Positions 9,824-16,398 of a stretch of 16,398 nt of DNA are shown piece after piece. The notes beneath the pieces are model-generated. The model worked only from the letters and a program-made list of their open reading frames with translations, did not search any database and was not told the origin of the DNA. The translations under genes and the position numbers were made by a program. Source of the DNA: Magnaporthiopsis rhizophila (taxonomy: Eukaryota; Ascomycota; Sordariomycetes; Magnaporthales; Magnaporthaceae); NCBI GenBank assembly GCA_003049465.1, contig PYSS01000246.1, positions 4,233 through 20,630 on the forward strand, written 5' to 3'. Position 1 is the first letter of the stretch; the number at the start of each line of letters is the position of its first letter.

Positions 9824-9871
9824 GGTGTCGGTACCGAGGCTTTGTGAGGTGTCGGTACCGAGGCTTTGTGA
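9824..9871 (+). repeat. perfect 24-bp tandem duplication (2 copies)
   Basis: Units 9824-9847 and 9848-9871 are identical. Each carries the 10-bp palindrome TCGGTACCGA (9828-9837, 9852-9861). Because 24 is divisible by three, a minus-strand open frame (9530-10171, starting at TTG) keeps reading through it as an eight-residue repeat, but that frame has no recognisable domain. Confidence 0.95.
9828..9861. promoter_or_regulatory. possible paired Zn2Cys6-type binding sites
   Basis: Two identical palindromes with inverted CGG half sites, CGG-TA-CCG, lie one 24-bp repeat apart. Fungal Zn2Cys6 (binuclear cluster) regulators bind CGG triplets in direct or inverted arrangement, usually with longer spacers, so the 2-bp spacer is a weak point. 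A partial third copy (TCGGTACC) lies at 9485-9492. Function is inference only. Confidence 0.2.
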
Positions 9872-10150
9872 CTGCCTGACACCCCATTCATTTTTCAGCA
9901 AACCACCCCGCTTGGAGATGGGGGATAACGAAAGGACATCAGGCAGGATCGAGTCGCCCGAATCCATATACGTTTCCCTCCGCATTCCGGCTCCATAGCG
10001 GCAACAGAAACAGGGAGACGTAGCCGGGCCGTCGGGCCAGTAGAGGGGAAAAAGAGTCAAGGCGTCAAGTGACGTACGGTGCTGGAATGGCGGAATGGGG
10101 GGGAGACGGATTCTTGGAATTGCTGACTGCATGAGGCTGCAAGCCACAAG

Positions 10151-10166
10151 ACACACACACACACAC
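10151..10166 (+). repeat. (AC)8 microsatellite
   Basis: Eight perfect AC units; translates as alternating Cys-Val on the minus strand. Confidence 0.9.
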
Positions 10167-10521
10167 GCCAAATCGCGGATTTTCGCCTATTCCTCTTTCC
10201 CTGTCCTTCCGCGCTCCTGTTATCTCCCTAAGCGATCGATGTCATTCCCCGTTTGGGACCTTCCTTCTTTTTTCTCGGTTCCAGATGGTGAAAGAAAAGA
10301 TGGATGGCACATTTGGCCGAAACCATTGGATTTTGTGGCTGGCTAGCATGTGGGTAAAGGGTGTGTCGGACCTGACCTCCGCCGCTGGGCTGATTGGCTC
10401 AGTCTGTCTGCCCTGCGCTTTTTTTTTTCCAGCCGCCCTGCTAACACGGGAGTCTGTGTGAGTTTTCCGTCCCTCCAAGGAAGGGCAGGGGAAAAAAACA
10501 CATGTGAATGATCAAAAACGA

Positions 10522-10544
10522 TTTTTTTTTTTTTTTTTTTTTTT
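10522..10544 (+). repeat. poly-T tract (T23)
   Basis: Twenty-three T followed by GGG. Confidence 0.95.
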
Positions 10545-10745
10545 GGGACTACCAGAAAACTCGGTTAGCACAAGCACAACAGGCAACGCCAAACATGCAC
10601 AGCACAAACACTCACACAGCCGGATCAGTCTTGTCCGAAAGAGAAAAAGAAGGGAAGGTCCCTGATCGGCCCGCTTCGCTTGTCGATTTATCAGCAAGCA
10701 AAGCAAAAGCGACCTGGCGGAAATGGCCCGGCCCAAAGGCAGTGG

Positions 10746-10781
10746 AATAATAATAATAATAAAACAAAAAAAAAAAAAAAA
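10746..10781 (+). repeat. (AAT)5 plus A16 compound repeat
   Basis: Five AAT units, then AAAAC, then sixteen A. A trinucleotide array passing into poly-A can be a retroposon tail, but no retroposon body or target-site duplication was recognised upstream. Confidence 0.9.
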
Positions 10782-10955
10782 GCACTAGCGCGTGTACAAA
10801 TTGGTGGCTGGTTCACAAAAATGCAGCCATGGCACTCCTTGCCAAAAGCAGACAAACCGGAGGGGGGATGTGGGAAGTGGAGGGGCGTGTGGCGTGGTTT
10901 GTGACCCCATCGGTCCGTCGTCGTGTGGTTGGTCAGCTTTTGCCCACTGTGTACC

Positions 10956-10969
10956 CGTACCCGGGTACG
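10956..10969. other. 14-bp perfect palindrome CGTACCCGGGTACG
   Basis: Reads identically on both strands. It sits in a run of repeated GTAC/GTACCC strings (10951-10972), so partial alternative foldings exist. Could be a dimeric regulator site; unproven. Confidence 0.8.
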
Positions 10970-11046
10970 TACCTCTAGCTTCACACCCCCTCCCACCCAC
11001 CTCCCGCATTCCCCCACAGTGCATTTTTTTTTCTTTCCTGCGCATC

Positions 11047-11060
11047 CTCTCTCTCTCTCT
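11047..11060 (+). repeat. (CT)7 array
   Basis: Seven perfect CT units. Confidence 0.9.
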
Positions 11061-11124
11061 GGAAAACGTGATGACAGTGCGACCCTGCTTTATTTGCTTC
11101 TCGTATGTAACTGGGCTTCCCCCC

Positions 11125-11142
11125 CTCTCTCTCTCTCTCTCT
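11125..11142 (+). repeat. (CT)9 array
   Basis: Nine CT units preceded by a short C run. Confidence 0.9.
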
Positions 11143-11325
11143 TCCCGCCGTGTTTGAGTTGCACACCCTCTTTTTTGTTACGGCGGGCTTTTCCTTTTTC
11201 CTTATTTGCCCGCGTCGTTCGCCGTCGCGGTTGAATGAGTGCCCGAAGGAGGGGAGGGGAGGGGCGATGATGCAGATGCGGTTGATGGGGCCTGGACCGT
11301 GGTCGAACCTGCACATAAATGCACT

Positions 11326-11344
11326 CACACACACACACACACAC
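11326..11344 (+). repeat. (CA)9 microsatellite
   Basis: Nine CA units plus C, with further scattered CA just downstream. Confidence 0.9.
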
Positions 11345-11376
11345 TTGCACACACTTATACAACATTCCCCCAGCGC

Positions 11377-11432
11377 GGATAGGCGGATTGGAGCAAGTCA
11401 AGGAGGATAGGCGGATTGGAACAAGTCAAGGA
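11377..11432 (+). repeat. 28-bp tandem duplication (2 copies, 1 mismatch)
   Basis: Units 11377-11404 and 11405-11432 differ at one base (GGAGCAAG versus GGAACAAG). The unit is not a multiple of three, so the duplication would shift any reading frame, supporting a noncoding status. Confidence 0.95.
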
Positions 11433-12106
11433 GGAGGACTACGCCACAGGAGAGGCCGGCAGAAACTGCCGCATAGAGTGCCGTGTTTGCCTTTTGCGCC
11501 TCCTTGCTGCCGCCCTGGTACCCACCCCCGTCGTTGATCATCACTTGTCCTGACGGCCCTGTCAATTCGGGAAAACGAAGAGCCGACAGACCACCATTTT
11601 TTGTCATGTCCATGACGAATTGACGAGTAACGATGCAAGTTGCATTTTCCGACGGGCAAATCGCGTGGACGGCTCAAGGCAGGAAAAAGGGGCGGGCTGC
11701 GACGGGCATGTTTCCCAGTCCAAGGGGTCAGGCTACAGTGTTTTGACTCTAGGGCTCTCTCTCCCTTCAATTGTGGCGACGCGTAGGCTGCCGAAGGCAG
11801 AACAAGGAACACCGCTAGGTACACACACTACCACGTCCCAGCCAGGGGAAAGGCGCGGCCCATTCCGAGCCCGCAGTTGTCAAGCTGAATCTCGGGGAGG
11901 GGGGTCCACGCTGACTTGGGTCAGTGGGGTATCGGTTCCCACGATTCTTGACCGGCTTCAATTTGCCTTGGGTTCCTTGGGGAAGAAAGACCCCCCCGCT
12001 CTGGTGACACGAAAACTTGGCAATAAAAGGCAAGGGAGCCGATGATGAACAAGACAGCCGAATCGAAACGCGGGCAAATGGAGATCGGCAATCGTGTGAT
12101 TTATTG

Positions 12107-12123
12107 TTTTTTTTTTTTTTTTT
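12107..12123 (+). repeat. poly-T tract (T17)
   Basis: Seventeen T, followed by further pyrimidine-rich DNA to about 12147. Confidence 0.9.
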
Positions 12124-12346
12124 CTGCTTTCTTCTTCTTTTCCTTTATCATCTAGGTTAACGTCACCACTACATACTATTAAAAGGGTCCACAACCCAAC
12201 CCCCCAGACCGGCGAATTGCCTGATGCGGATGCGGGTTTCCGGCTTGGGCGTCATGGCCGAGTGCACCCTTGGCTGGTGGCTGCGGGGATGCTGCCCAGG
12301 GTGTTGATTGTCACAGCCGGTGGGTTAGTTGAGTGCTCCCTAGATG

Positions 12347-12396
12347 CTTTTTTTTTTTCTTTTTTTTTTTTTTTTTTCTCTCTCTCTCTCTTTTTT
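12347..12396 (+). repeat. 50-nt pure pyrimidine tract (T runs plus CT array)
   Basis: Poly-T interrupted by one C, passing into a CT array and ending in T6. All fifty bases are C or T, the longest uninterrupted mixed pyrimidine tract noted in the window. Confidence 0.95.
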
Positions 12397-12501
12397 GGCT
12401 TCAATCCAGCGTCACAGTCAAGGCATGTTTTCCAAAGCCTCTCGGAGAGGGAAGAACAAGAACAAGAGTATGGCCGAGTCCGACTGAATGTAGGGGCGGG
12501 A

Positions 12502-12518
12502 AGAGAGAGAGAGAGAGA
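12502..12518 (+). repeat. (AG)8 array
   Basis: Eight AG units plus A, about 105 bp from the CT array at 12347-12396 and complementary to it, so the two could pair as an inverted repeat. Confidence 0.9.
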
Positions 12519-12715
12519 ATGCAGGCCGCTCAATTGCCTCGTCAGCAGCATCCACCACGACGCTCGCTGGGCTGCCAACGTCGGGCCTGTGCACCTGCAG
12601 AGCCGGCCGAATCACAGCACCCATGGCCCGAGGCCCAGTTTATCGCGAAGAGGGGCAAAGGGCGAGCGGGCCGTCCATACGACCGGTCTGTTCCCGTCTC
12701 ACTTTCTTTCTCTCG

Positions 12716-12731
12716 GGCTGGCTGGCTGGCT
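12716..12731 (+). repeat. (GGCT)4 array
   Basis: Four perfect GGCT units, as at 2280-2295. Confidence 0.9.
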
Positions 12732-13135
12732 TCGCTTGGATGGATGGGCTGTCGTCATGAATGCCCGCCAATGATGGCCCAGCCGATGCGGTGCAGACGA
12801 TGAAGCGCCTTCTTTGCCCGTTGAATCCTGGGCACCAATCTCCATCCTACCGACCGGATTATGGGAAAGCCGGTCGTCGCTGCCCTTCCCGTTCGCTGCT
12901 TCGATGCCAAGCCAGGCTCCAGAGAGGAAGCATGGTGCCGACGATAAAGTCTGCTTGCCCTTGTGATGATTCATGGAGGGGGAAACGGCGAGGGCGGCGA
13001 ATATGCGCTGGCAGCATCTCATTTGCCCGACCGTTCTTTTGCTCTCCAAGAAGCGGAACCCTTTTCAAATCAGCAAGCCGCGTTTTGCCGCTGCCGGTTC
13101 TCGGTTTTCTTGGCCATGCAGGCGGTTTTTTTTGG

Positions 13136-13155
13136 TTCCTCCTCCTCCTCTCTCC
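13136..13155 (+). repeat. CCT-rich pyrimidine array
   Basis: Four CCT units flanked by further C/T, twenty pyrimidines in all. Confidence 0.8.
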
Positions 13156-13203
13156 ATGCTGCCACACCAATCTGGAGTCGTTGGCGTCATTGAAAAACAA
13201 ATG

Positions 13204-13247
<44 letters not shown>

Positions 13248-13259
13248 NAAAAAAAAAAA
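13204..13259 (+). repeat. 56-nt poly-A tract with one ambiguous base
   Basis: All A except N at 13248. As with the large poly-T block, the N implies an unreliable consensus and an uncertain length. Confidence 0.95.
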
Positions 13260-14327
13260 CGCTTGCTGCACGTGAACATCACGCCTGTGGCCGGAGCATC
13301 CCCTAATATATGCACCGTCATGAATTTTACCTGCCCGTGTGGTGTGATTTCTGTTGGTGTGCCCAATGGGCCGTCCTCCTCGCCGTTTGTTCTCTTGCCG
13401 ACAGCAGGATGGGCGACACCACCCGCCGAGTCTCACAAGGGAGGGAACGGCACAGCGACAGACGGAACAAGGCGGCCCAAAGTGGTCTGGGCCACAATCT
13501 TTTGGGTGTCACGACATCCATTGCCGATGATGCAGAAGCAGATGAAGGCGGCGTCCGTGCGTCTTCTTTTTTACTGGCAGAAGCCGTGGATGGGGTCTCT
13601 TGGCGGCGTCCTCTGGCGTTTCTCTTTCTCCCTCCTCTTGACGTGGCGATGCGTGAAGGAGGGATTTTGAGCGGCGGACGCAACCTCATGACACCCCCAT
13701 ATCTGCTATCACGTATGCTACTCGAAGGAGAGGGGAAAATTAGATTGGGCTTTCCAATGCTTCAATATTCAAGTAGGTAGCTACGTCCCTGTAACCCAAG
13801 AGCCGGACCAAGCCTATTGCAGATGCGCGCGCAGCCTTGTTGTCGGACGGGAGTGGGACAGCGCACACCACACCCTCTCCTTTCTCAGTCCCCATCCATA
13901 CATTGGGTGGTCAGGTGGCTGCTGCAAAGGGCGTCGCATCCACGGCGCAAGCGAATGTAGTATGCGGCGACAAGAAAGGACGGCGACGACGGCGACGGGC
14001 TTTAAACAAGGACCCGATCACAAATGCCGTCGCCGCTGGAGGGCAGGCAGGATGCCACACAGATAAGGATGTCAGAGTGGTGGCCGGTTGGTTGGTTCGA
14101 GCCAGCAACAAAAGAACCAGCAGTAGCAGCGGCGGCGGAGCGGCGGACGGCAGAGCGGCAACTAACGGCAAGCATCTACCTAAAATCCAGGCCCGGCCGC
14201 TGGGGGCTGGTACGTAGCTAGGGGGGGCTAGGGAGACGGCAACCAGGCCGGGCTCCTTTCTTCCGCTCACCGGTTATAATGAAGAATCCCCACCATTTTT
14301 TTTGGTGCCAGGCCTTGCATGTCGCCA
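13260..14327. other. interval with one weak ATG-started ORF, no supported gene
   Basis: The frame 13310-13780 (+) starts with ATG and runs 156 codons with a fairly even amino-acid composition, but its -3 base is T, no domain is recognised, and both another plus frame (13263-13670) and a minus frame (13327-13689) are open over the same bases. It is left as a candidate only. Confidence 0.45.
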
Positions 14328-14363
14328 TCTTTTTCTTTTTCTTCTTTTTTTTTCTTTTCTTCT
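14328..14363 (+). repeat. 36-nt pure pyrimidine tract
   Basis: T runs of 2-9 separated by single C; all pyrimidine. Confidence 0.9.
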
Positions 14364-14811
14364 ATCCCTTCTTGTTTGGTCAAAAACTGATAAATCTATG
14401 CAAATCCTATGACATGCACATGTTGTCGGCCTCGTCTTGCCGATTCGATTTGCTGCCTCTTTGTTAATTTAATGGATGCCCATACCGCATTTAAAGGTTG
14501 CATCGCGGGTAAAAGCAACAGAGGAAGCAGAAACAGCCGGGCTCCTCCTCCCCCCCCAGTCTCCCCAATCAAAGACACGAGCGACAGCACATCAAAAAAG
14601 AAGAAAAACAGCCCCGCCCGTGCCGCTGCCCGTTGGCGATCTTCCCGGCCACTTTGCCAAGCCCAACCAAAGCGGCACCGAGGCGCGAGCCGTGCACGGG
14701 GTTGGTCGGGTGGGTTTCTCAAATGGTACCCTGTGCTGACATGGAGATGGGGAACCGACCTGCCCGTTTCTGTCTTCTGTTTCTTTTCTACTGCAAATCG
14801 CATTTCGATTT

Positions 14812-14822
14812 CCCCCCCCCCC
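14812..14822 (+). repeat. poly-C tract (C11)
   Basis: Eleven C, the longest G/C homopolymer noted in the window; others are almost all A/T. Confidence 0.9.
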
Positions 14823-15181
14823 TTTCGCTGGTTTTTTCCCATCGAGGACATTTTTTCTTGGCTGCTTACGCACACCACCACCACCATCCTTCCTACCATC
14901 CCTTGCGTATACATACATAAATATCTGTCGGCCTTACCCATCGGCCAGTTAAAGGAACCGGTCGGTAAGAAAGGGTGGGGTTCCTGGCCGTAACAAGCAA
15001 GCCGGGAGGGCCAGACCCCGTTGTTTGGCCGTAAGGGAACAGAAGCGACAGAAATACCAAAATAAAGACAGGCGGGCCAAAAGGGACGCACCGTCTCACC
15101 CCACCGACGCGGTATGCACTCCAGACACACCACGGGACGTCACGAGAACAAAATCGAAGCAGCAAGGGGTGGCCTTTTTTT

Positions 15182-15205
15182 GGGTCGGGCTCAGGCGGGG
15201 CGGGG
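15182..15205 (+). other. G-quadruplex motif (plus strand)
   Basis: G runs of 3, 3, 4 and 4 separated by loops of 2, 7 and 1 bases. Confidence 0.6.
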
Positions 15206-15298
15206 CCACTGCCGAATACTGTACATAAACATAACATATGTGGGCTCGGTTTTCTGCCCGGCCTTTGTCCAGCGCGTCTATTCGCTGCGTGTTGCATC

Positions 15299-15329
15299 CT
15301 GCTGCTGCTCGCTGCTCGTTGGCTGCTGC
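15299..15329 (+). repeat. imperfect CTG/GCT array
   Basis: CTG units interrupted by CTCG and TTGG. Confidence 0.7.
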
Positions 15330-15420
15330 GACGTGCAGCCTGCGTCCATGCGTTGAGGGATTTATTTCAAATATTTCGGCAGCCCATCATCACCATTCAT
15401 TCACTCGCTTCTACTATCCG

Positions 15421-15446
15421 TCCATCCATCCATCCATCCATCCATC
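15421..15446 (+). repeat. (TCCA)6 array
   Basis: Six TCCA units plus TC, preceded by the related TCCG. Confidence 0.95.
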
Positions 15447-16398
15447 AGGCCAGAAAACAAGGGCCGTTCCAGCCCCAGCCCAGCACAGGCCTGCCCCTCC
15501 TATCGCGGCCGGCGGACGCAGAGTAAGCACAGGGTAGTATAGCATAGGCGCGTAGCAGGTTTCGCATTGCCCACTCCCCCGTATATATCGTATATGAGAT
15601 GTGATGACGCGTATTTGCTTGCTTGCTGGCTGGAATTGGTGGCGTGAGTGGCCTACCGGAAATGGGAGACGAGGGTCGTGTCGTCGGGGCTAGGTTGTCC
15701 ACACACACTCACTCGCTCACACAGGGACGCATGAGAAGACGCAAACAGTTAAACCTCCACTTGCCCCCCTCGACTCTCTCTGTCTGCGCCGACAGGGAGG
15801 GCGGGCCAAATAGGCAATTTTGACGGAGTAAGTGAAAGCTGCTAACCGACGGCCAGGAACGGGGCCAGCCAGCAGCTTCTTTTGCGTGTACGTAAATATG
15901 GGGGAAAAAAGGAGACCTGATGGGGATGACAGAATCGAGCGACAAGCATCATTCGTGTCCACATAAACATCCATAGCAATCCCACCGTAGTTTACCCCGT
16001 TTTTAGCCCTGGGCAAGTGAGCAGTACAGCCAACGACGAACCCATTTCGTCCCAGCCCCAGTCAGCCCCCCCTTGTGATTACGGTCCGATGCGCGTGGCC
16101 CTGCAGCACGGGCGTCCGATCGCTGTCCTTGGTGTGGAATTTTTGTGGGAATGGATCCTTCCGGGCTTGCTGTCTGCCCGATATCAGAATCGGGCCTGCG
16201 CTTTTGCCCACCGTGACGGCGTCACAGTGACAGTCCAAGTCGGGGGGTTGTTAGTGGCTGTGCCTGCCTTGGCGCTTGGCAAGACCACTTCTCCATGCCA
16301 TCGGGGCATCTCGTTTCCCGCGTCGTCTACGTGATGATGTTGTTGTTTGTTGGTTTTGCCCATCCGCCGTTTGATTGACATGGACGGCCCCCCTTGGC

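Larger units (their letters stand above)
9872..11376. other. interval without a supported gene
   Basis: Holds an AC array, a T23 run, an AAT plus poly-A compound repeat, a 14-bp palindrome, two CT arrays and a CA array. Open frames are at most about 213 codons (starting at TTG) and overlap several others. No domain or RNA gene was seen. Confidence 0.5.
11433..13203. other. interval without a supported gene
   Basis: Open frames reach 185 codons (12217-12774 plus) but contain long Phe or Ser-Leu runs from the T/CT tract. None shows a domain. Short repeats are listed separately. A 13-bp inverted repeat CCTCTC-G-GAGAGG lies at 12438-12450. Confidence 0.5.
14364..16398. other. interval to window end, no supported gene
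   Basis: The longest open frame (14396-15133 minus, 245 codons) begins with GTG and has no domain. A frame at 16017-16334 (+, 105 codons) also begins with GTG. A TATATA-containing string (15581-15597) lacks a supported downstream gene. GTAAGTG at 15828 with CTAAC at 15842 resembles intron signals but is too compressed. Confidence 0.5.

Noticed and set aside
9530..10171. 213-codon minus-strand open frame with an eight-residue internal repeat
   Set aside because: Starts at TTG within the translated AC array; the repeat is simply the 24-bp DNA duplication, which keeps all frames open.
5950..13259. Poly-T at one side and poly-A at the other as ends of a retroelement or composite element
   Set aside because: No reverse transcriptase, integrase, long terminal repeats or target-site duplication were seen, and A/T homopolymers are common throughout the window in both orientations.
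8151..13274. CACGTG E-box cores at 8151, 9198 and 13269
   Set aside because: Three occurrences in 16 kb is about the chance expectation for a 6-mer, so no regulatory claim is made, although TCACGTGA at 9197-9204 is a full palindrome.
14094..14103. GGTTCGAGCC resembling a tRNA B box
   Set aside because: The flanking bases do not form a T stem, and no A box or acceptor stem was found upstream. Other TTCGA/TTCAA sites were checked the same way and failed.
14396..15133. 245-codon minus-strand open frame
   Set aside because: Starts at GTG, contains Phe runs from homopolymers and Gly runs from poly-C, has no domain, and overlaps plus-strand open frames such as 14409-14993.
15828..15875. GTAAGTG ... 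GCTAAC ... CAG resembling a fungal intron
   Set aside because: The branch-like CTAAC lies only about 14 nt after the donor, and the total length of 29-48 nt is below or at the minimum for fungal introns; no coding frame is supported on either side.
1..16398. CRISPR array, rRNA, telomere repeat or repeat-induced point mutation signature
   Set aside because: No regularly spaced repeats with unique spacers, no recognisable rRNA core, no TTAGGG array, and CpG-rich DNA without the TpA excess expected after repeat-induced point mutation.

Overview
This window looks like a long, gene-poor stretch of nuclear DNA from a eukaryote, most likely a filamentous ascomycete fungus (possibly a Sordariomycete). 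The reasons are moderately high GC with no visible CpG depletion, many A/T homopolymer runs on both strands, frequent short microsatellites (CT, CA, TCCG, TCCA, GGCT, GAGC, AAT) and GGCGGGC-type clusters. There are no bacterial operons or ribosome-binding sites. The taxonomic call is an inference from sequence texture, because no marker gene is present.

I could not support a single protein-coding gene, tRNA, rRNA, CRISPR array or transposon. The longest open frames (305, 245, 240 and 213 codons) have no recognisable domain. Three of the four begin at GTG or TTG rather than ATG. They are padded by translated microsatellites or poly-T, and they overlap other open frames in the same place. That pattern fits a GC-rich, stop-poor background better than real genes. 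A spliced gene with small exons cannot be excluded by eye.

Layout: 1-1757 has poly-T, a T/A switch tract and a polypurine tract. 1758-2493 runs from a CT to a CA microsatellite. 2494-3720 is stop-poor in several frames and holds a G-quadruplex motif. 3721-5213 is the most GC-structured part, with a TCCG array, G-quadruplex motif, competing hairpins, GAGC array, GC palindromes and a closing A26G6 run. 5214-8231 contains the largest poly-T block. 8232-9823 holds one weak ORF and one copy of a short dispersed element. 9824-11432 contains two tandem duplications (24 bp x2, 28 bp x2 with one mismatch) and a 14-bp perfect palindrome. 11433-13259 has pyrimidine/purine tracts and a 56-nt poly-A. 13260-16398 has small repeats, another G-quadruplex motif and a TCCA array.

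The observations most worth checking are the two tandem duplications (the first carrying the palindrome TCGGTACCGA in each unit), an imperfect repeated element at 7984 and 8908 that resembles a fungal branch point plus 3' splice site, three G-quadruplex motifs, and the unusual length of DNA without an evident gene. I found no evidence for a new multi-gene system.
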